This document shows positions 30,158-41,341 of a stretch of DNA of 64,000 nt, piece after piece. The position numbers and the translations under genes were made by a program. This DNA is from Mariannaea sp. PMI_226 (taxonomy: Eukaryota > Ascomycota > Sordariomycetes > Hypocreales > Nectriaceae), in assembly GCA_024336345.1 (NCBI GenBank), contig JANFOG010000004.1, forward strand, positions 682,001 through 746,000. The letters run 5' to 3'. Positions within the stretch are counted from its first letter, which is position 1. Each line of letters starts with the position of its first letter. A model generated the notes under the pieces. That model was not told where the DNA came from. It was given only the letters and a program-made list of their open reading frames with translations, and ran no database searches.

Positions 30158-31268
30158 ATGTCTTTCTCATTCGGGTTCGCCGGCGACGACATCTCTGACG
30201 ACGAAAAACATGTTCCAAGCCCTCCAAAGCCTGCGCCTACAGCCAGCGCATTCCCAGTGGCAGGCAAGCCTCAGCTCCCTCCAACAGGACATGACCTCGC
30301 CGATCTCCTCGCCCAGCTGCCGTCCAAGATTGCCTACGGGCTGCTAGATGTGACGCTGGAGGACGGCTCAAAGATCCAGATCCCTCGAAGGGAGTTGTGG
30401 GATGTCCGTGTGCAGCTCATGGCAGAGGAAGAGGAGATCAGTGGACAGGCTGCGGCCGAGGGCTTGGGCACGCATGATGTTAAGACAGGAGTGTACGAGG
30501 GTGGCTTTAAAAGCTGGGAGAGCAGCATTGACCTCGTCAAGGTGTTGTCTGCAAAGAACTCTATTTCATCTCTGCTACAGAAACCCTTGAGAGTTATGGA
30601 GGTACGTAATTCACATTGAACTCATTTGGTATCCTATGAGCTCACAATATAAACAGCTCGGATGTGGAACTGCATTGCCATCAGTAGCCCTGTTCCAATG
30701 GGCAGCATCACTACCAGCCGAGAGAGAGCATCTGTCTCTCATCATGGCGGACTACAACCCAACCGTCCTCCAACTGGTCACACTGCCCAACTTCCTTCTC
30801 TCCTGGGCCCTCAATAACCCCCAGAACCCAGCCCTCAAGGACTCGTTCTCTATTGAAGGCGAGGTCGAGCTCGGCCCCAACGTCATCGCCGCTTTCCAGC
30901 AGTTCCTCCAAGACTCCAATATCAGTCTATTTTTCCTCTCAGGCGGCTGGTCACAAGAGTTTGTTGACCTTCTCTATACGCTTCCTACCAGTCAAACAAC
31001 TAGTACACTCCTCCTAGGGGCAGAGACTATTTACTCTCCCTTTGCCCTTCAGGCCTTCACCGAGACCATTTTTGCCATTCTCGAACGAGAACGAGGTAAC
31101 GAGGCCGGAGCGTTGGTTGGGGCCAAGAGACTGTACTTTGGTGTTGGAGGGTCATTGGACGACTTCATTGACAAGGCCCGCGGTAAGGGCGCAACGGTCG
31201 ACCAAGTCGCCGAAGAGACTGAAGGCGTGAGAAGGGGTGTAGTACAGTGTGTTCTTGGACCAACATAG
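30158..31268 (+). CDS. HPM1: Protein-histidine N-methyltransferase (Hpm1/METTL18 family)
   Basis: SAM-dependent methyltransferase; yeast Hpm1 methylates a histidine of ribosomal protein Rpl3, which affects ribosome assembly and decoding. Exons are 30158-30601 and 30657-31268 (gtacgt/cag), giving 351 residues. Features: N-terminal MSFSFGFAGDDISDDE..., the pre-catalytic segment YEGGFKSWESSIDLVKVLSA, and motif I LRVMELGCGTALPSVALF, whose MEL codons straddle the intron. Motif II-like segments include LIMADYNPTVLQLVTLPNF, then FFLSGGWSQEF and LLLGAETIYSPFALQAF near the substrate side. The order WESSxDL then LGCGTALPS is diagnostic of the METTL18 group. The start is the first ATG after a TATA-like box 68 bases upstream. 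It converges on YNG2, 260 bases away. Confidence 0.94.
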
Positions 31269-31528
31269 AGATACATGTAAGCAACAAATTAAAGGTCCAG
31301 CCAAGTTGCCTCACTCTCACCAGGACGTGAATGATCATTCCCACATGAAAAATAAAATAAAATAAAGAAAAACAAAAGCCGGGTATATTTTCTCCTCCAA
31401 AACGCCTGTCCATGCAGATCATAACTTCAATGCTAGTAACATAAGTCCCCCAAGCTAGGATATCGAACCATCCCCAGCACAATATACGTTCTACGGCGAA
31501 CAAGGAGAGACGTGCACTCCTATAGAGG

Positions 31529-32851
31529 CTACTTGATGGCTTTCTTCTGGAGCTTTTCGGTGCAAACTGGGCAGTACCATGTGCCGTTTGGTTCACTCTT
31601 CAGCCCAACACAAGACCAGTGGAACCACTCGTACGGGCAGTTGTCGTTATCGCAAGCAACCATATCACCGTAGCTCACGTTATGGCAGAGACAGTACTTT
31701 TTATCGTCACCACCATCATCACCATCGTCATCAGCATCACCCAGCACCTCATCTCCATCTCCATCCTTGCCATCCGCAACAGGAGTTCCTCTTGAACGCC
31801 TATCAGCACCATCGTCATCATCTCCACTTCCACTATCGGGGTCGGAAAGTTCACTATCAATCGTCGGTGCCGGTGAGTTTCTGTTGGATGCCTTCTTTAC
31901 TCGTGACAAATTTGACTTATTAATCGGCTTCTTCCGCGCCATCGCTGCAGGCGTTCCCCGCCGAGCACTTTGTGCTCCTGTTGACTTAACCGATGTTGAC
32001 CTTGGGCCAGCACTCCCAGCTCTAGTGAGAGCAGCCGGCCCGTTGACAGCGCTTCCCTTGGGCGTACCTGGTCCTAGTGATGAGTGCCTTGCCAGACCAC
32101 TGGATGTAACAGGAGCATTTCCCAGGAAGGGATTGGCGCGAGGACCACGCTTTGTCGCAGGTCCAGCTGAGCTTTCTCGTTGTCTGTTGAGAATCATGCT
32201 CGCCGCAGGGGTTGCGGGAGCAGAAGAGGGATGCGGTTGGCCTTGGGCGTGTCTGACATTCGGGTGGCTCGGGAGTCGGGCAAGGGCGGGATTCGTCGAG
32301 GTCGGAACCGTAGTAGCAGGCGCTGTGATCGGGCCACTTGCAGAGATGTTGGCTGTTGGGGTCATTGTGCGGATATTGGGGACGGTTTGGTTGGCTGCAC
32401 TTGGTCGCAGCAACGATGGAACTTCGTCAGGGTCGGTGAAACCTGGCTCAGCTCGGTCGTAGAGGATCTTGATCTGAACATCAAGGCTGCGAATATGCTT
32501 GTCCATAATTACTTGCAGCTTTTGCATCAAAGATATCTTTTCTTGAGAGAGATGGTCGGCCTTGACAAAGTTCTCCCGAACCTGCGAGCGCAGAAGGTCC
32601 TCCTTCGGATTGGGTTGGTGGCTGCCATTCGTCTTTATCCATTTCTGTATCTTGCCATCACGATCTTCGATAGTGCGAACACACTCGGCATACTGGCGAT
32701 CCTTGTCGGCAATCTCCTCTTGTATAAAACGAATCTCTTCGGGGAGGTTCTGGACGCGATTAATCCAGTCGTCAAGGATCAAGCCGGGATCGAGGGCTTC
32801 GGCTTGAGGCATCCTCTTGACGAAGTCAATGGACAAGTCGTCTCTAGGCAT
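31529..32851 (-). CDS. YNG2: ING-family PHD-finger protein, Yng2-like NuA4 subunit
   Basis: Single-exon, 440-residue ING protein. The N-terminal coiled-coil ING domain (about 20-130) reads [28 protein letters not shown], then IQKWIK and NPKEDLL, which parallels yeast Yng2 rather than Pho23 or Yng1. Yng2 is a subunit of the NuA4/piccolo histone H4 acetyltransferase, and its PHD finger binds methylated H3K4. A long disordered middle part follows, with [12 protein letters not shown], a basic [19 protein letters not shown] patch and an acidic [24 protein letters not shown] run just before the PHD finger. The PHD finger (about 387-432) has the complete C4HC3 set: [30 protein letters not shown] and GTWYCPVC. 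It is head to head with HOS2, 1.2 kb apart, and converges with HPM1. Confidence 0.9.
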   Translation of the reverse strand: MPRDDLSIDFVKRMPQAEALDPGLILDDWINRVQNLPEEIRFIQEEIADKDRQYAECVRTIEDRDGKIQKWIKTNGSHQPNPKEDLLRSQVRENFVKADHLSQEKISLMQKLQVIMDKHIRSLDVQIKILYDRAEPGFTDPDEVPSLLRPSAANQTVPNIRTMTPTANISASGPITAPATTVPTSTNPALARLPSHPNVRHAQGQPHPSSAPATPAASMILNRQRESSAGPATKRGPRANPFLGNAPVTSSGLARHSSLGPGTPKGSAVNGPAALTRAGSAGPRSTSVKSTGAQSARRGTPAAMARKKPINKSNLSRVKKASNRNSPAPTIDSELSDPDSGSGDDDDGADRRSRGTPVADGKDGDGDEVLGDADDDGDDGGDDKKYCLCHNVSYGDMVACDNDNCPYEWFHWSCVGLKSEPNGTWYCPVCTEKLQKKAIK

Positions 32852-34075
32852 GATTGTTAACGTCTGGATGACCTTGGCTTCAGCCTCTAAAAGCGATGAC
32901 GCCGCAAATCTCAGGCGCCCATGGGACGGAGAAATGGAACGCGACTCGCGAACGCGAACGCAGATGACAAAAACGGAATTGAGAGGAGAGCAATAGACAG
33001 ATCAGACGGCCGTGAAGAGTCTGATGGTTGGTCAGACAAAGCTGGGGCGGGGAGGAGGGAGAAAGAGTGGTCCCAGAGGGCCCAGACTATCAGGCAGGGG
33101 AGGGAGTGGTTGTCACGAGCAACGGCACAGGGCGCAACGCAGTGATAGGCTCGTTTGAGAGACAGCGCAGAGAGCAAGCAACTCGAACTGAATAACTGTG
33201 CTCACCTCAGTCTGCAACAAGGATGAAAAGCTGGTTTCCAGGTTGGTGGAGGATCAGATTTTGAGATTTCGGACTCTTGCTTGGGGGTGGGGACTGGTAT
33301 AGGAACGGGGTATCAAATACGATGGTTGAGCATGGAAGAAGGTCAAACTAAGTACGGTTTTGTAACCTGGAGAAAGTCTGGATCAAAGTCGAGCCGAGGA
33401 GCGTCAGCCCCAAATAGCGACTTGATGGCGACTTGAAAAGCCACATCTATTGAAGCTCCAGCCCCATGTTCTAAGTACACTAGTCCAGTTTCAATCAAAC
33501 TCAGTGGGGAATTTGCATGGAAGTTTGACAGGGACGTGCTTCCTCAGGCACTGTACCAGCAAATTTTGTATCTTGTAGGTTCTTCCAACCTTACAAGTAG
33601 CCATCATCTCTGCTTATTTTCGACCTAGTCAGACCAGACAGAATCCACTCAGTACTTGCGGGCAACTTGATGGCAGCCTTGCACCCCCAGTGTCAGTCTA
33701 CAGTACAAAGCACCTTCCCACAGTTCCATCACCGACCCCACTGGCAAAACATCCAACCAACCAATTTGCATCTCGATAAACTCCCCAGCATTTTGAACTT
33801 AGCAAAGACATTCGACTCCAACTTCAACATCCAACATCCAACTACAGAACGACTTCTCTGCTTCAACGCTTTGCCTTGAACTTATTAGCTCCGTGTCACA
33901 AGATCAGCGCTGCCCTCTACTCTTTTTTTTGGGTTCCCACTCGCTGCATTACAGCCTCGGGGACGCAACTTATTTTGACATTGTGCTTACTCACCCTCGT
34001 GAAACTTCATCTCATCCTTGCGCTTCGTCCTCAAACTTCACCCTCCCCTCAAGCCTGTTGCCTGGATTCTCAACC
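32852..34075. promoter_or_regulatory. Divergent promoter region of YNG2 and HOS2
   Basis: The 1.2-kb region contains the leaders of both genes. The 273 bases directly upstream of the HOS2 ATG (33803-34075) are free of stop codons in the HOS2 frame but contain no in-frame ATG. No other gene seen. Confidence 0.55.
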
Positions 34076-35572
34076 ATGAACATAGACTCATATAGATACC
34101 GGGTGCCCAAGCCCAATTACCTTCCTCACATGTCAGGCATAGAACCAGATGACTCCATCGTCGAGGAATACAATAAACCTCTCGGCTTAGCCAGCGAAAT
34201 GGATAACGCCAAATTCTACAACAAATGCAAACGGCTCGCCGAAGAGTCTGGTATCTCGCGGCCCAAGGGCTACAAAGTCTCATTTCACTGCAATCCAGAC
34301 ATTGAAGAACATCATTTCGGCATCACGCACCCCATGAAGCCCTGGCGCCTTACCCTCTCCAAGAGTCTCATCTACTCTTACGGAATGTCCTTCGCCATGG
34401 ATAATTACATCTCCAGGGCTGCTACATATGAGGAATTAGCGGACTATCACACAGCGGACTATCTTGACTTTCTTGGTACTGTCCTCCCAGAGCCAGTACC
34501 TCGGGATCTTGAAAACCAAAACCCAGACCTCAAGTTCAATCTTGGTGGCTCCGACTGTCCCCTTTTTGACGGTCTCTATGATTACTGCTCCCTTTCAGCG
34601 GGCGGTTCTCTCGACGCCGCAAGAAAAATATGCAACAAGCAATCTGACATTGCCATCTCATGGGGCGGAGGCTTGCATCATGCGAAAAGGGCAGAGGCAT
34701 CTGGCTTCTGTTACATCAATGATATTGTCCTCGCCATTCTTCAGCTGTTGCGTCACTATCCACGCGTACTATACATTGATATTGATGTGCACCACGGAGA
34801 TGGAGTCGAAGAAGCTTTCTTCTCAACCGATAGAGTGATGACAGTATCTTTCCACAAATACGACCCAAACAATTTCTTCCCAGGCACAGGTGCCCTTGAT
34901 GACAATGGCCCAAAAAGCGAGCATAACCCTGGTGCCCACCATGCCGTTAACGTTCCCCTCAATGACGGCATTACGGATGAACAATACGATAACCTTTTTG
35001 ACACTGTTATTGGCAAAATTGTCGAAAAGTTCCGTCCAAGCGCAATCGCCTTGCAGTGTGGCGCTGACTCGCTTGCAGGCGATCGTCTCGGTCGCTTTAA
35101 TTTGCAGGTCCAGGGCCACGGCCACTGCGTCGAATTCTGCAAGAAACTGGGTATCCCCATGATTTTGTTTGGTGGTGGTGGCTACACGCCTAGGAATGTG
35201 GCTCGGGCTTGGACCTACGAGACGAGCATTGCCATCAACTGCCAGGACAAGATCAACCCGATCTTGCCTCAACACGCGCCATGGCGTGATCAGTTTCGCC
35301 AGGAGACGCTCTTCCCCACACTTGAGCAGATCTTGGGTGAGCCGCGACAGAATCGCAATACCCAGAAGCGCTTACAAGATATCGTTCAACACATAACGGA
35401 ACAACTACGCTTTGTGGCGGCGGCACCAAGCGTCCAGTTCCAGACCATTCCACCAGATCTCGGGGGCATTCGGGACGAAGTAGAAGAACGTCTCAAGGAA
35501 GAAAATGAGGAGAAACGAGACGAAGTGCGCAAGGCCCGAGAGGCTGCTGTGGGCACAGCCATGGAGCTTTGA
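34076..35572 (+). CDS. HOS2: Class I histone deacetylase Hos2 (HosA)
   Basis: Zinc-dependent histone deacetylase, catalytic subunit of the Set3-type complex that deacetylates H3/H4 on active genes; nuclear. Single exon of 498 residues from ATG 34076 (CAACCATGA). The deacetylase fold is complete: HHFGITHPMKPWRLTLSK near residue 80, active-site histidines in WGGGLHHAKRAEASGFCYIND, zinc ligands in YIDIDVHHGDGVEEAF (Asp, His) and in CGADSLAGDRLG (Asp), the HKYDPNNFFPGTG loop and the catalytic-tyrosine loop GGGGYTPRNVARAW. The C-terminus (LKEENEEKRDEVRKAREAAVGTAMEL) is charged and short. N-terminal MNIDSYRYRVPKPNYLPHMSGIEPDDSIVEEYNKPLG distinguishes it from Rpd3. A stop-free in-frame extension upstream has no ATG and was left out of the call. 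Confidence 0.96.
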   Translation: MNIDSYRYRVPKPNYLPHMSGIEPDDSIVEEYNKPLGLASEMDNAKFYNKCKRLAEESGISRPKGYKVSFHCNPDIEEHHFGITHPMKPWRLTLSKSLIYSYGMSFAMDNYISRAATYEELADYHTADYLDFLGTVLPEPVPRDLENQNPDLKFNLGGSDCPLFDGLYDYCSLSAGGSLDAARKICNKQSDIAISWGGGLHHAKRAEASGFCYINDIVLAILQLLRHYPRVLYIDIDVHHGDGVEEAFFSTDRVMTVSFHKYDPNNFFPGTGALDDNGPKSEHNPGAHHAVNVPLNDGITDEQYDNLFDTVIGKIVEKFRPSAIALQCGADSLAGDRLGRFNLQVQGHGHCVEFCKKLGIPMILFGGGGYTPRNVARAWTYETSIAINCQDKINPILPQHAPWRDQFRQETLFPTLEQILGEPRQNRNTQKRLQDIVQHITEQLRFVAAAPSVQFQTIPPDLGGIRDEVEERLKEENEEKRDEVRKAREAAVGTAMEL

Positions 35573-36843
35573 GAGTGAAAGACATCATACCCCAGGACTT
35601 ACCTAGCTTATCCAGTCAGGTCTTGAGACAATTAGGAGATTCAGTGAAGCTCATCCGGCGCGACACAAATTCGACAGGATATGAGTAGCAAAAATTGGCT
35701 CAAATCAGCCACTTTCGGCGCAACAGTCAAGGTTATATAGGACTCCTAAGGCCAGGTTGATGAGGATATCCATCACATCCATCGGACTCAAGAGCCTATC
35801 CTCCATGCCCCTGTACAATCTTTCGTCCGGCCCTAGTTTTCATCCGTCCGATCTCTAACACATCTACCAACTGGAGTAAGCGCCCAAAGAGTACACTGAT
35901 GAAACAGGGCTTCCACCTAGTTCTGTCGCAGGATAGATCCGATACAATATGGAGCCCAAGATCCTACACAGGACGGCCGTTTTGGACGGTCCTTGCGCTC
36001 TAGTACTACGTCCCAACCCAACTGAAAACAAACAATCTAAAAGTCTGTTCCAATCAAGTTCTACCACCAGTATCGAATGGCGATCAGGGTATGCTGTTGT
36101 GACGAGGCAGTTTGCAGAAACCCACGTCTTATTCAGGGTTACAGCAAGGCGTTATCAGGTTTATACAGTTTTAGAATTTATAGTAAAAGAATTGTTGACA
36201 ACAACGTAACATGTATCAATGCATTCATTGAATGGATCATCTACCGCACGTGGTTTTGAAGAGGACTTCGTTTTATTTCATGGGCCACGCACTTTGCAAA
36301 TTTGCTCTTGTTTCGAATCAGCTGTACTAGGATCAGTCGCTTCTTTATTGGACACGGGTCATGAACCCTTGCAATGCTGCTAGGAGATGAGATCGTCACA
36401 TCGTATCCCAAGCATCTACTACGTCTTCGGAGGAATCTCAAGCCACATGTAACACTGTGAAATCAGGTGCAAACAGTAGTATTATGATCGAAACACTAGC
36501 TCATCAAAAACCTGTAGATGGGACTGAATTACGGCCTAAAGCTGACGGCGGACACACTCATCACAAGCCAACCACTCTTAACTACACTCTGCATCTTTGG
36601 AGCGTAGTTATCTTCACCTCTTTACACCAAGACTGAAGTATAAGATGGAGTATTGACTGGCTAGACAAGGACTCACTTCAGAACTGTCAACAGATGGCAT
36701 ATGCAAGTTGTACTTTGGCAACCCAAAAAGAAAATAGCTCCGAAAGGCTTTCATTGTATGGAAAATCAACAAGTTTTGTTTCATACCTGCCAGACGTATG
36801 CATACTGAGCAGAATTTTGGTGGCCAAGTTAGGGTCAAATGCT
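35573..36843. other. Intergenic region, convergent 3' flanks of HOS2 and the MFS gene
   Basis: No gene seen in 1.27 kb; short frames on both strands lack any family signature. The region becomes AT-richer after 36100. Confidence 0.6.
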
Positions 36844-38751
36844 TCATTGAAACACGGGTCTTTGGCCGCTGAGTTCTTGAAGATGCTTCCGGTGTATATT
36901 CCACACCTGTGCTGCCACGAAGGCAACCAGCGAAACACCAATTACAAGGCCCAGAAGAAGCAGTATAACATTCACCGGCACAGGGTTCTCGTTGAAAGTC
37001 TGGTGGAGGAGAATATCGAGCCCGGACTGGGAGAAGTTGAAGAGGCCCGACAAGCAGATGATCAAGCCGTAGACGGTACCGAAGGTGCGGAAACCAAACA
37101 CCTTTGCACTGTAGTCGGACACGGCAGTGTAATAGAAGGGCCGGTACAGGACGAACAGGATGACATTGGCATATGCTGCCCACATGTAGGGCAGAAGACC
37201 CAGGACGCCAATTAGGGTCCCTGTAACAACCAGCAGGGCCAGAACGACAACAGTATTCAAGTGATCCAGCGCAGTACCGATGAATGGGATGGAGATTAGA
37301 CCGCCCACGGGTAGCGCAATGTCAAAGAAGGTGTTAATACGCACCGCTTTCTCGTGATCTTTGAAGATAGCCTCATACTGCGGCCGGATGGTAGCCACGA
37401 AGAAGTTGATCCTCGTCATCTGCACAATGGTAAATAGGCACACTAGCACAAACCAGGGCGATGTGATCTGTTGCAAAACCGTGCAGTGATGCATCACCCC
37501 CCAGACGCCCGAGGCTTCAACCTTGCGTTCCTTGGCCTCGACCTGCTCGTCGCCCATAGTTGAGCCTAACAGGGTCTGGATATCGTTCATGACAGCCTGC
37601 TGTTGCTCACGCGTTTCTCGGCGCTCTTCTTGCAAGAGGGCCGTTTGTTCGTGGACTTGGTCCTCAACTGTGTTACTTTCGACGAAGGCCTCATATGCTT
37701 CTTCAGCCTGGTTGACGAGTTCACCCACTGTTTTGTAGGACTGACCAGGCATCAGGGTCAATTGAAACACAAGGATGACGGCAGGCACGGTAAGATAGGT
37801 CAGGAAGAAGCGCCGGATGCTAAAAGCACCGCCTGTGGCATCGAAAATAAGTCGATAGACCAAGAACAGTGCGCTGGAAGCGTCAAACGCACCCGTCAAC
37901 AGAGCCAGAATGAGGCCCGAGTGCCGGGGGAAGGCATTGGACAGCTGAAATGACGAAATGTAGGTAAAAGGACCCCCAAGAGCCAAGAAGAGGTATCCCA
38001 GGAGCAAGCCGTCAACCGTTAGTGCAGCGTCATACGCCATGAGCAACGCCCCTATTGTGAGAAAGACGCAGCCAACAATGCCGCAAACCCTGGGGCCAAA
38101 GTGGTCGAGGATCGCACCTACGGGAAGAGCGGCGACGTTTGTTCCGACAGCGGCCACGGTGAACATCAGGTTTAGCCTGATCTCGACGCAGGTGTCCTGG
38201 GGCATGGACGCAAACCCATCACCGGCGTCAGGAGAGTCAGGACAGAACCCCAGGTAGGCGCCTTGCTGCTTGAGAACAGGCTTGATGGCGGCGTAGCCAA
38301 AGACAATTCCGGCGGCGAAAAGACAGGAGATGACGGCGGCGGCGATTTGGACTGTAAAGAAGTCAGCATGAATGTTCAGTATGTATAATCAACCAAGCAG
38401 TTTATTGCATTTAAGTGGAATGGATCAATCACAGGCTACCGTGAGGTCGCAACAGAGGGTGTCATGACTCCTCCCTCCAAAATGGGGACATCATGGCAAG
38501 CATGACAACAATGACGACAATGACGACATGGGGTGTCACCTACGCAACCTCTCCCATTCAGGCACCTCGAATGCGCCGACAGTCTCAGCATGAGGAACAT
38601 CCTGTCGCAATTCCGTAGAGTCCATATCCTGCGGCACAGGATTGAAGCTGAGCCGGCACACCCGGAGACTGGCATCGCTGGAGCGTCGATCCAAGCCCTC
38701 GTGCGGAACTGCGGCAAGGGTGTCAATGCTCGCCACTCGGTTTAGCGACAT
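36844..38751 (-). CDS. Major facilitator superfamily transporter, Fmp42-like
   Basis: Multi-pass MFS carrier related to yeast Fmp42 and the animal SLC43 amino-acid carriers; substrate not known from sequence. Exons on the minus strand are 38544-38751 and 36844-38351, joined by a gtaggt/cag intron of 192 nt in phase 1, giving 571 residues. The N-terminal 69 residues are soluble (MSLNRVASIDTLAAVP...EWERL). The first helix follows (VQIAAAVISCLFAAGIVFGYAAIKPVL), then a long first loop with several Cys. The A-like signature is LPVGAILDHFGPRVCGIVG; helices 2-6 end near LTLMPGQSY. A charged central loop of about 95 residues (EEAYEAF...QVEAKERKVEAS) divides the halves, and six more helices follow, ending QVWNIHRKHLQEL. 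A plasma membrane or mitochondrial location is possible. Function as amino-acid transporter is inference. Confidence 0.85.
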
Positions 38752-40022
38752 GTTTCTTTTAGGGGGGGGTTATACAGTAATGAGATAAGAAAGCGATTGG
38801 CAAAAGGGAGAGGGAATTTTTGGTGATGAAATTCAAACCCAAATGACCCAAGTTCAGAGAGAGACTTTTGCTTCTTTGTCGCTAGAGAGATGGTCACGGT
38901 TGTTGAATTGTCTTGGGCCTCCTGACAAAGATTGGATGGATGACGACGAGATTCAAAAGTGCACTTATGATGGCGACTTGTATCATATGTGCCCGGTGTA
39001 CTGTGCACACAGCACGCTACCGCTTATTTACGGACTATGCATCTTCAGGTACCTAGGTGAGTAATGGTGTGGGAGTGTCAATTCAACTCAGAACGTCACT
39101 TCGATTGCTTATGCACCGTAGGCTATATGAGATGACAGGCGATAGCGTACATCGAAATTTGATAGCAGTTAGCCAGTTATATAGCTAGACTGAGGAGGTG
39201 GAGGAGGAACCTCTTTTTTTGGTTGTTTTTTTTTCGCAATTGCACAGCAAAAGCATAACAGGTAATGACTACAAAACTAATCTGTACTAGATTCACACAA
39301 ACATTACTCCCTGGCTCCCAAGGTCTCCTTACAAAACGACACCGTGGAGAGGAAGTTGACCACGCGCAATTTCTTCTCTCATGCTCATATATACCAGCAG
39401 AGACAGCCTCCTACTTCTGCGTCCTGATTGGGAATTAAGAACTCCGCCGGGTCGTCCATCCAACCCCCCAACTCCCCCCCCCTGCTGCCTCACTTAATAC
39501 TCGGAAAGATGTGTCATCATCATCGTCCAGCGCCATGATATGAATTGTGTTTCGGTCATCTTTTAGTTTGGTGATTGATTGCTCTGACTTGCTGGTTTGA
39601 TGGCCAGAGTAGAGTATAAGATGAAGAGAAATGCGACGCATGCAGGCAGATTCCATGATATGTGAAGACAGATGTAACGGAAAAACAATATTGCTCACAA
39701 AAATCAAAAGAAGCAAATGCAAATGGCACATAAAAGGAACTTCCCCAAACGTCTATCTTCCCCAGAAATATCCATCGTCATATGCTCAAAAACTAAACCC
39801 CTCTCCAACCCGACAAATGTGGCGTTCCACCTGTTTTCGTTCTCAGCTCGCGGACCCTCCGAGAGTATTCCATGTCGGTGTCGTCGGTATCATACCGTCC
39901 CGGTGATGCTTGTCTCGTTGCGACCGTGACCCATAGTCCGAAGGTGTCTCTTGTTCTGTCGCCCAGAATATCCACAAGAAGATCCAAAAGCGCGAGTCTC
40001 CTACATAATAACCAAGCTAGAT
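38752..40022. other. Intergenic region between the MFS gene and the SUN gene
   Basis: Both flanking genes run on the minus strand, so this holds the MFS promoter and the SUN gene 3' region. No coding region recognised in 1.27 kb. Confidence 0.6.
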
Positions 40023-41341
40023 TTATTGTTTGAAGTAACGGACAACAGCCTGTCCAGAGGTGATGGCAGTCTATAAGTGTCCTGGTTAGCTTCCACTTCA
40101 TGGTAATTTACACTGCCTTGTGTACTTACTGTGCAACCACTGGCTCCGCCAGTCCACTTGCCTCCAATGAAGGAGCACTTGCTGTTGCCGCCCAGGATTT
40201 CAACATCAAAATCAAGCTGAGCAGTGCTAGTGGGCAAGTTCTGGAAGATTGAGACCCAGGTCTTTCCATCCGAGAAACCAACTCCAAGCACGAGCGGAGC
40301 CCAGTTACCTGCTCCAAGAGGATCCCTAGGGCAGGTCCAGCGGCAGGCATGCTCCACAGAGTAGCCAGCCTTGTTGATATAGTATTGAGCAGAGGTTCCA
40401 GCGTCATTCCATTGGTAGTAGTTGGCCTGTTCGGGGTTGCAGACTGGGACGGTGCTGCCGGGGGCAGCCCATGCAGGGATGACCATGTTCTCGGTTCCAG
40501 GGTAATCAGTTCGGCAAGTAGCGACACCAACAGAAAGCTCATTCTTGATGCTGACGCCTCCATGGCCAGCTTCACAGAGAGTGTCGTAGCCGTCTCGGGT
40601 CAGCTCGAGGAATCCTTCGTTGTTGCACCACAGGCCACCAATGGACTCCTTTGTAGAGCCCTGAGCCAGTGGCCACTGGGTCTTCTGGTATCCAGCCGGG
40701 CAAGCATAGGAGCAGAAAGAGCCTGGCTTGCACTTCTGGCCAGCAAGAGCGGTCACGATGGTGGTGACAGAGCTATCGCCAGGGGTATAGTCCGGAACAT
40801 ACTGGATGCCAGAATAACCACCGAAGTTGAGCCAGTCGAGGTCAACAGCGCCATAGCTGGAGGGGAAGGCGTCACATCTGATCTTGCCGCTAGGGAACTT
40901 GGAAGAGACGCCGGAACCGGTATTGTAAGAGGAACCGCCTTCCGCGTTGTAAGCTGGGGCCGAGGGATGGGGAGGGGCAGCCTTGTGAGTGGGCGCTGGC
41001 TTCACCTTGGACTCGTAGAATTGAGCGGCGGCGCTGGTTGTCTTGACCTTGGTAGTGGTAGGGGCAGGGGGGGGAGGAGGGACGTAAGTAGGAGTAGTCT
41101 CGCCCACAATGACATATTCACCCTTGTGAATGCCCTTCTCAGCCTCCGAGTTGGAGATCTCCTTGCCGTTGACTTCGTAGACGGTCTCGGTAACGGCGAC
41201 GTACTGGACAGCAGGGGCAGGGTCGCGCTTAACAACCTTAGAAGCATCTCGGCGGGCGTGGTGATGGTGGTGGTGTCCGTGCTCGGCAGCCGCGCCAGCG
41301 ACGAAAGTCGCGGCGAGCGTGCAAGTGATGAAGTTCTTCAT
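40023..41341 (-). CDS. Secreted SUN-family cell-wall protein (GH132-type)
   Basis: SUN-family (Sim1/Uth1/Nca3/Sun4-like) secreted protein, thought to act on beta-1,3-glucan in wall remodelling and septation. Exons on the minus strand are 40130-41341 and 40023-40070 (gtaagt/tag, phase 0), giving 419 residues. A signal peptide (MKNFITCTLAATFVAGAAAE) is followed by HGHHHHHH, a natural six-histidine run, and a Kex2-like dibasic site (VVKRDPAP). A Pro/Thr-rich linker (PPPPPAPTTTKVKTT) leads to the C-terminal SUN domain from about residue 155: CDAFPSSYGAVDLDWLNFGGYSGIQYV, PGSFCSYACPAGYQKTQWP, GGLWCNNEGFLELTR, YYQWNDAGTSAQYYINKAGYSVEHACRWTC and KCSFIGGKWTGGASGCT, with the last exon giving TAITSGQAVVRYFKQ. 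The conserved Cys spacing is intact. The ATG at 41341 was chosen over upstream non-ATG codons. Confidence 0.94.

Noticed and set aside
31767..32860. Two plus-strand frames of 226-231 codons over YNG2
   Set aside because: Antisense to the ING/PHD gene; composition mirrors the low-complexity Ala/Pro/Thr region, with no domain of their own.
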